From Paludibacter sp. (GTDB lineage Bacteria; Bacteroidota; Bacteroidia; Bacteroidales; Paludibacteraceae): 27,443 nt of DNA. Shown one piece after another: positions 23,586-27,443 of the stretch; within the stretch, counting starts at the first letter, position 1, and each line of letters begins with the position of its first letter. The stretch is from positions 1 through 27,443 of the forward strand of contig JAQWCZ010000002.1 of NCBI GenBank assembly GCA_028705705.1, read 5' to 3'. A program made the position numbers and the translations under genes. Under the pieces are notes generated by a model. It was not told the origin of the DNA. It worked only from the letters and a program-made list of their open reading frames with translations, and made no database searches.

Positions 23586-25787
23586 TTATGCTTCTGTGAT
23601 TTCTTCGTCTTCTTCTGTTTCAGCTTTTTTAGCTTTCTTTGTCGATTTCTTTGGAGCTTCTTCGGAAACAACTTCAGTAGCCTTTTCAACTTTTTCAGCT
23701 TCTTCTGCTTTTGCTTTAGCTAACTTTTTTGCTTTTTCAGCTTTTTCCATTTTTTCAGCAGCAGCATTTACCAACTGATCTTTCAGATCAGCCAATGATT
23801 GAATATCACCTAAAGTTGTTTTTTCCATGTTTTGAGCAGGAGCGCTCTCTTCTTTCTTTGGTTTTCTGGAAGCAGCTTTCTTAGGTGCTTCAGCGGAAGT
23901 TTCAGCAGGTGCTTTTTCTGCACGTTTGGCATCTTCGTGGATGCGACTGTGTGAAAGAATGATGCGTTTTGCATCTTTATTGAATTCAATCACCTTAAAG
24001 GATAATTTTTCATCCACCTGTGCTTGCGAACCATCTTCTTTTACAAGGTGTTTCGGAGTTGCGAAACCTTCTACACCATAAGGCAACGAGATTACAGCGC
24101 CTTTGTCCATCATTTCAACAATCACACCTTCATGGATGCTGTCGACTGTAAACATGGTTTCCAGTACATCCCATGGATTTTCTTCGATTTGTTTATGACC
24201 AAGACTTAAACGACGGTTAGCTTTGTCGATTTCTAATACCTGAACATCGATTTCATTTCCAATTTGAGTAAATTCAGAAGGATGTTTAACTTTCTTTGTC
24301 CATGATAGGTCAGAAATGTGAATCAATCCGTCAACACCTTCTTCAATTTCAACAAATACACCAAAGTTGGTGAAGTTGCGTACTTTAGCTGTATGTTTGG
24401 TGCCAATGGCATATTTTTCTTCGATATTTTCCCAAGGATCTGATTTCAATTGTTTGATACCCAGCGACATTTTACGTTCTTCACGATCTAATGTCAGGAT
24501 AACAGTTTCAACTTCGTCGCCTACTTTCAGGAAGTCCTGAGCAGAGCGCAGGTGTTGTGACCAGCTCATTTCAGAAACGTGAATCAAACCTTCAACACCT
24601 GGAGCAATTTCAACGAATGCACCATAGTCGGCCATCACCACAACTTTACCTTTCACTTTATCACCTACTTTCAATTCAGGATCAAGAGCATCCCAAGGAT
24701 GAGCTGACAATTGTTTCAGACCCAAAGCAATACGTTTCTTTTCGTCATCGAAATCAAGGATAACTACGTTGATTTTCTGATCAAGTGAAACAATTTCTTC
24801 CGGATGAGAAACACGTCCCCATGAAAGGTCTGTAATGTGTATTAATCCATCAACGCCACCAAGGTCAATGAATACACCATAAGAAGTAATGTTCTTAACA
24901 GTTCCTTCCAGAATTTGACCTTTCTGTAATTTACCGATAATTTCTTTTTTCTGATTTTCCAGTTCAGCTTCAATAAGCGCTTTGTGTGATACCACCACGT
25001 TTTTAAATTCATGGTTGATTTTAATCACCTTGAATTCCATGGTTTTATTAACAAACACATCGTAATCGCGGATTGGTTTCACGTCAATTTGAGATCCGGG
25101 TAAGAATGCTTCAATACCAAAAACATCGACTATCATACCACCTTTTGTGCGGCATTTTACAAAACCTTTAACGATTTCCTGTGTTTCCAGTGCTTCGTTA
25201 ACACGATCCCAAGAACGGGTTGCACGTGCTTGTTTATGAGAAAGGATAAGCTGTCCTTTTTTATCTTCCTGGCTTTCAATATATACTTCAACTTTGTCGC
25301 CGATTTTCAGATCCGGATTGTAACGAAATTCACTCATCGGAACAATACCGTCTGATTTATAGCCAACGTTTACAACTACTTCTCGTTTATTAATCGAAAT
25401 AACCGTACCTTCAACGACTTCTTTATCTTTAATGGCATTGAGTGTGTTGTCGTAAATGTTTTTTAATTCTTCTCTGGCTGATGCGCTTAAAGCGTCTCCT
25501 TTTTCATAAGCATCCCAGTCAAATTCTGCTTCTGCAACCGGTGCTTCAGGTTCTACAGTTTTTTTTGCAGGAGCTTCTTCAATCACTTCTACAGGAGCTT
25601 CTTCCGTAATTTCCTTAACTTCTTCAGGAATTACTTCTTTAACTTCTACAACTTCAGCATTAACTTCTTCTGTTTCAGTTACAGGTTCAGTAGTTTCTTT
25701 TTCTGCAGCGGGAGTGGATTCAACAACCGGGGTTGTTTCTTCCGGATTCGTTTTCGGCTCTTCAGCCGGTTCCTGGTTTTCTTTCAT
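23586..25787 (-). CDS. rpsA: 30S ribosomal protein S1 with long charged N- and C-terminal extensions
   Basis: A 733-residue S1 protein with six S1 (OB-fold) RNA-binding domains: VVEGTVISI..., IVKGFVKCRTKGG..., ILEGTVKNITSYGVFIDLGG, VKGKVVVMADYGAFVEI, TAKVRNFTNFGVFVEI and HEGVIVEMMDKGAVISL. S1 holds mRNA on the 30S subunit, which matters in Bacteroidota because their genes mostly lack Shine-Dalgarno sites. Two parts are unusual: an acidic Glu/Pro/Val-rich N-terminus of about 90 residues before FDWDAYEKG, and a Lys/Ala/Glu-rich C-terminus of about 110 residues ending DEEITEA. Bacteroidota S1 is often about 590-600 residues as I recall, so the tails account for the excess. It has its own promoter (25853-25860) and terminator. 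Confidence 0.95.
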   Translation of the reverse strand: MKENQEPAEEPKTNPEETTPVVESTPAAEKETTEPVTETEEVNAEVVEVKEVIPEEVKEITEEAPVEVIEEAPAKKTVEPEAPVAEAEFDWDAYEKGDALSASAREELKNIYDNTLNAIKDKEVVEGTVISINKREVVVNVGYKSDGIVPMSEFRYNPDLKIGDKVEVYIESQEDKKGQLILSHKQARATRSWDRVNEALETQEIVKGFVKCRTKGGMIVDVFGIEAFLPGSQIDVKPIRDYDVFVNKTMEFKVIKINHEFKNVVVSHKALIEAELENQKKEIIGKLQKGQILEGTVKNITSYGVFIDLGGVDGLIHITDLSWGRVSHPEEIVSLDQKINVVILDFDDEKKRIALGLKQLSAHPWDALDPELKVGDKVKGKVVVMADYGAFVEIAPGVEGLIHVSEMSWSQHLRSAQDFLKVGDEVETVILTLDREERKMSLGIKQLKSDPWENIEEKYAIGTKHTAKVRNFTNFGVFVEIEEGVDGLIHISDLSWTKKVKHPSEFTQIGNEIDVQVLEIDKANRRLSLGHKQIEENPWDVLETMFTVDSIHEGVIVEMMDKGAVISLPYGVEGFATPKHLVKEDGSQAQVDEKLSFKVIEFNKDAKRIILSHSRIHEDAKRAEKAPAETSAEAPKKAASRKPKKEESAPAQNMEKTTLGDIQSLADLKDQLVNAAAEKMEKAEKAKKLAKAKAEEAEKVEKATEVVSEEAPKKSTKKAKKAETEEDEEITEA

Positions 25788-25801
25788 TTCGAAATTTTTA
25801 T

Positions 25802-25817
25802 TACTAATAAATTAGTA
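25802..25817 (-). promoter_or_regulatory. small stem-loop in the rpsA leader
   Basis: TACTAAT and ATTAGTA (7 bp) close a 2-base loop, 15 bases before the rpsA ATG. It could affect ribosome access or be the S1 autoregulation site, but it is short and AT-rich. Confidence 0.35.
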
Positions 25818-25852
25818 GGTTAGACATTATGTTGATTAAAAAAATGCGGCTG

Positions 25853-25860
25853 CAAAGGTA
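25853..25860 (-). promoter_or_regulatory. -7 box TACCTTTG for rpsA
   Basis: The minus strand reads TACCTTTG, an exact TAnnTTTG match, with TTG 20 bases upstream. The leader would be about 60 bases long. Confidence 0.6.
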
Positions 25861-25923
25861 TAAAAAATAATTTAATATACCAATAAACTTCTTTTAATGT
25901 GGATATTATCATCTGATAGATTA

Positions 25924-27315
25924 TTAAAAACCACTATAGACAACATGCGCTTTAATTGGCTTTTGAGGATGGTTACCGCCACAAATAGTTACAGCATTCA
26001 GCAAAAACTGTTGAGAAACGTCAGTAACAGTATTGTTGCTGGTTTTCAATCTGACAGGGACCAGTAAAAAATTTGTTTTTTCAGGTGGTGTTTTTTCGTT
26101 TGTTTTTGCTTGTTTGAACTCGTGCGCTATAAGCCCGGAAATGTCAAATGTATAGTAATAGTTATATTCGCCGGTTTCACTATTTTTTTCATAAGCGTAA
26201 GTGCCTAAAATAGCACAAGTATCAGATGGAAATTCTCTTTTGGTGAAAAATCTTTCAAGAGAAGATTCTCGAATCAATAAAATACTGGATGGAATGGGTT
26301 GAGCATAGTTTTCTTCATTCAGGTTGTTGATGTCTATTCTTAATTTGGCATTATTGATAGCTAATCTCAAACCGTTACCTTCCATTCTTTGCTGCATTCT
26401 TTTGATTGGTAGGCTTACACGTGTATAGATATTTGCCGGAGAAGAAATATGGTGTACCTGATCTGTCTGATTTTCGAGTTGATTGATGATATTATTTTTA
26501 TCCGGATGTAAAAAACGATTTACCTGACGTACCCGTGAGTTTGCCGGGAAGGTTACAGAAACATTCACTTTTACTAAGGAATCCTGTCCGCTAACATCCT
26601 TTGTTGTATAGGTATAGCTGTGGTAATAAATCATATCGATCTGGCGAACGTATAACATTGAAGCTGACCCAAAATCAGTTGTGATAAATAAACCATTGAA
26701 AAATTTCAAAAATTTTGATTCGTCCGTATAAATGTCCGGGGATACCTTGGCAAATCGCTGCATGAATTCATTGGAGAATTTGATAGTCACATAAGTAGAA
26801 TCTTGCTCTCCACTTGCATCAACTGCTGTAAATGTTTTTTCTCCGATCAGTGCAGAAGCAACTGATTTATCCACATAAACATCCGGATTTAGGTTGGTAG
26901 CATAAGGGGTAAGATACCTGAAAGTCGTGTCTTTATTCATCTCATAAACACTTACATGCATTGGGGAGTGTTTGTCGCCAAAGTATTTTTGGTATTGCAT
27001 TACCAACAGAATAGAATCGGGTGTGGTATTTGGCTGATAAACATGGTTTTTGGGATGTTCAACCTGGGCAAATATATCCGCGTGAACCGTACCGTATTTC
27101 TGGTCGTAGAATGTACCCAACAAAAAAGAGTCGGGACGGGAATACATGAATTCAACAGGGTAGTTTTCAGAAATAATGCTGAAAGTATCGGCAGCAACCA
27201 GAATTTTATCTCCGGGAGGCTGGATGTTGCTTCCAATATCTGTCAAATTACTGTCGTTACAAGAAGTGATAATTATCATTAAGGATGCAATAAGCATCAA
27301 AAAACGGTTCTTCAT
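25924..27315 (-). CDS. DUF4270 family lipoprotein
   Basis: A 463-residue predicted lipoprotein: signal peptide MKNRFLMLIASLMIIITSC with Cys19 lipidated, followed by CNDSNLTDIGSNIQPPGDKI, the start typical of DUF4270 proteins. The rest is beta-rich (for example DSFLLGTFYDQKYGTVHADI, TTPDSILLVMQY) with no catalytic motif. The family is restricted to Bacteroidota, as far as I know, and has no defined function. It begins 34 bases after the stop of another minus-strand gene (27350-27442), so the two are probably in one transcript; in several Bacteroidales DUF4270 follows a glycogen synthase gene, which fits the fragment. It ends 136 bases before rpsA begins. Confidence 0.88.
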   Translation of the reverse strand: MKNRFLMLIASLMIIITSCNDSNLTDIGSNIQPPGDKILVAADTFSIISENYPVEFMYSRPDSFLLGTFYDQKYGTVHADIFAQVEHPKNHVYQPNTTPDSILLVMQYQKYFGDKHSPMHVSVYEMNKDTTFRYLTPYATNLNPDVYVDKSVASALIGEKTFTAVDASGEQDSTYVTIKFSNEFMQRFAKVSPDIYTDESKFLKFFNGLFITTDFGSASMLYVRQIDMIYYHSYTYTTKDVSGQDSLVKVNVSVTFPANSRVRQVNRFLHPDKNNIINQLENQTDQVHHISSPANIYTRVSLPIKRMQQRMEGNGLRLAINNAKLRIDINNLNEENYAQPIPSSILLIRESSLERFFTKREFPSDTCAILGTYAYEKNSETGEYNYYYTFDISGLIAHEFKQAKTNEKTPPEKTNFLLVPVRLKTSNNTVTDVSQQFLLNAVTICGGNHPQKPIKAHVVYSGF

Positions 27316-27349
27316 ATATAAAAAAGAAATAATAAGATATATCTTTTAG

Positions 27350-27442
27350 TTAACTAACACTATCATAAAAACGAACATAATCATCAGCATAATCCTCATT
27401 GTGCTTGTAAGGCATGAATTTTTTGTTTTTTTCTCTGATATA
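27350..27442 (-). CDS. C-terminal 30 residues of an upstream gene, possibly glycogen/starch synthase
   Basis: An open frame enters from the right edge of the window, with the stop at 27350-27352. The visible end includes MPYKHNEDYADDYVRFYDSV. The pattern YADxYxxFYDxV recalls the C-terminus of the short Bacteroidales glycogen synthase (GT5) that often precedes DUF4270. Thirty residues cannot prove this, so the identity is a suggestion; that it is coding is more likely than not because the frame is open to the edge and ends 34 bases before the DUF4270 start, in the same orientation. Confidence 0.6.
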   Translation of the reverse strand, partial: YIREKNKKFMPYKHNEDYADDYVRFYDSVS

Positions 27443-27443
27443 T

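Overview
The window looks like a piece of a Bacteroidota chromosome, most likely order Bacteroidales. The reasons are: Por/Gld genes of the type IX secretion system (T9SS) (porT, gldB, gldD, gldE); two proteins ending in T9SS C-terminal sorting domains; a DUF4270 lipoprotein; lipoproteins with short lipoboxes; A-rich start regions without clear Shine-Dalgarno sites; and -7 boxes of the Bacteroidetes form TAnnTTTG in front of several genes. Base composition is moderately AT-rich and similar throughout, and I see no insertion sequence, prophage, CRISPR array, rRNA or tRNA. Most of the window is core genome. The less explained material is the tandem secreted pair, several intergenic palindromes, and a few fused or extended proteins.

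Layout. 1-1.7 kb: the 3' end of lon (+) faces ssb and ridA (-) across a 42-bp perfect inverted repeat. 1.97-4.56 kb: two tandem 417-residue secreted paralogs (+), each followed by a hairpin. 4.7-9.6 kb: valS, then a palindrome-rich gap, then an inositol-monophosphatase-family gene and an MFS transporter (+). 9.6-12.9 kb: a tightly overlapping minus-strand operon gldE-gldD-PPTase-GGGPS, with two ATGA junctions. 13.1-14.5 kb: a DUF2007-USP-USP fusion (+), a bidirectional hairpin, and a 55-residue 2[4Fe-4S] ferredoxin (-). 14.6-18.7 kb: porT, a beta-helix lipoprotein, an exported EEP-family hydrolase and a LutA/YkgE-like CCG protein (+). 18.65-23.3 kb: pyrG-yidC-gldB on the minus strand, with gldB overlapping the CCG gene tail to tail. 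23.6-27.4 kb: rpsA with long charged tails, a DUF4270 lipoprotein, and the last 30 codons of another gene (-).

How the genes work together. The strongest theme is the cell envelope and T9SS: GldD, GldE, GldB and PorT are T9SS/gliding-associated factors, YidC inserts inner-membrane proteins, and the tandem paralogs are predicted cargo. The gldE operon also carries a phosphopantetheinyl transferase and a GGGPS-family prenyltransferase, so carrier-protein activation and polyprenyl ether-lipid chemistry share a transcript with secretion factors. The rest is housekeeping: translation (ValRS, S1), DNA maintenance (SSB), proteolysis (Lon), CTP synthesis (PyrG), enamine/imine clearance (RidA) and electron transfer (ferredoxin). 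No gap exceeds 300 bases. The larger ones (1713-1968, 7362-7566, 23277-23585, 25788-25923) hold promoters, hairpins or palindromes as listed. In 1786-1968 I see only AT-rich sequence and a short CAAACGTTTG palindrome.
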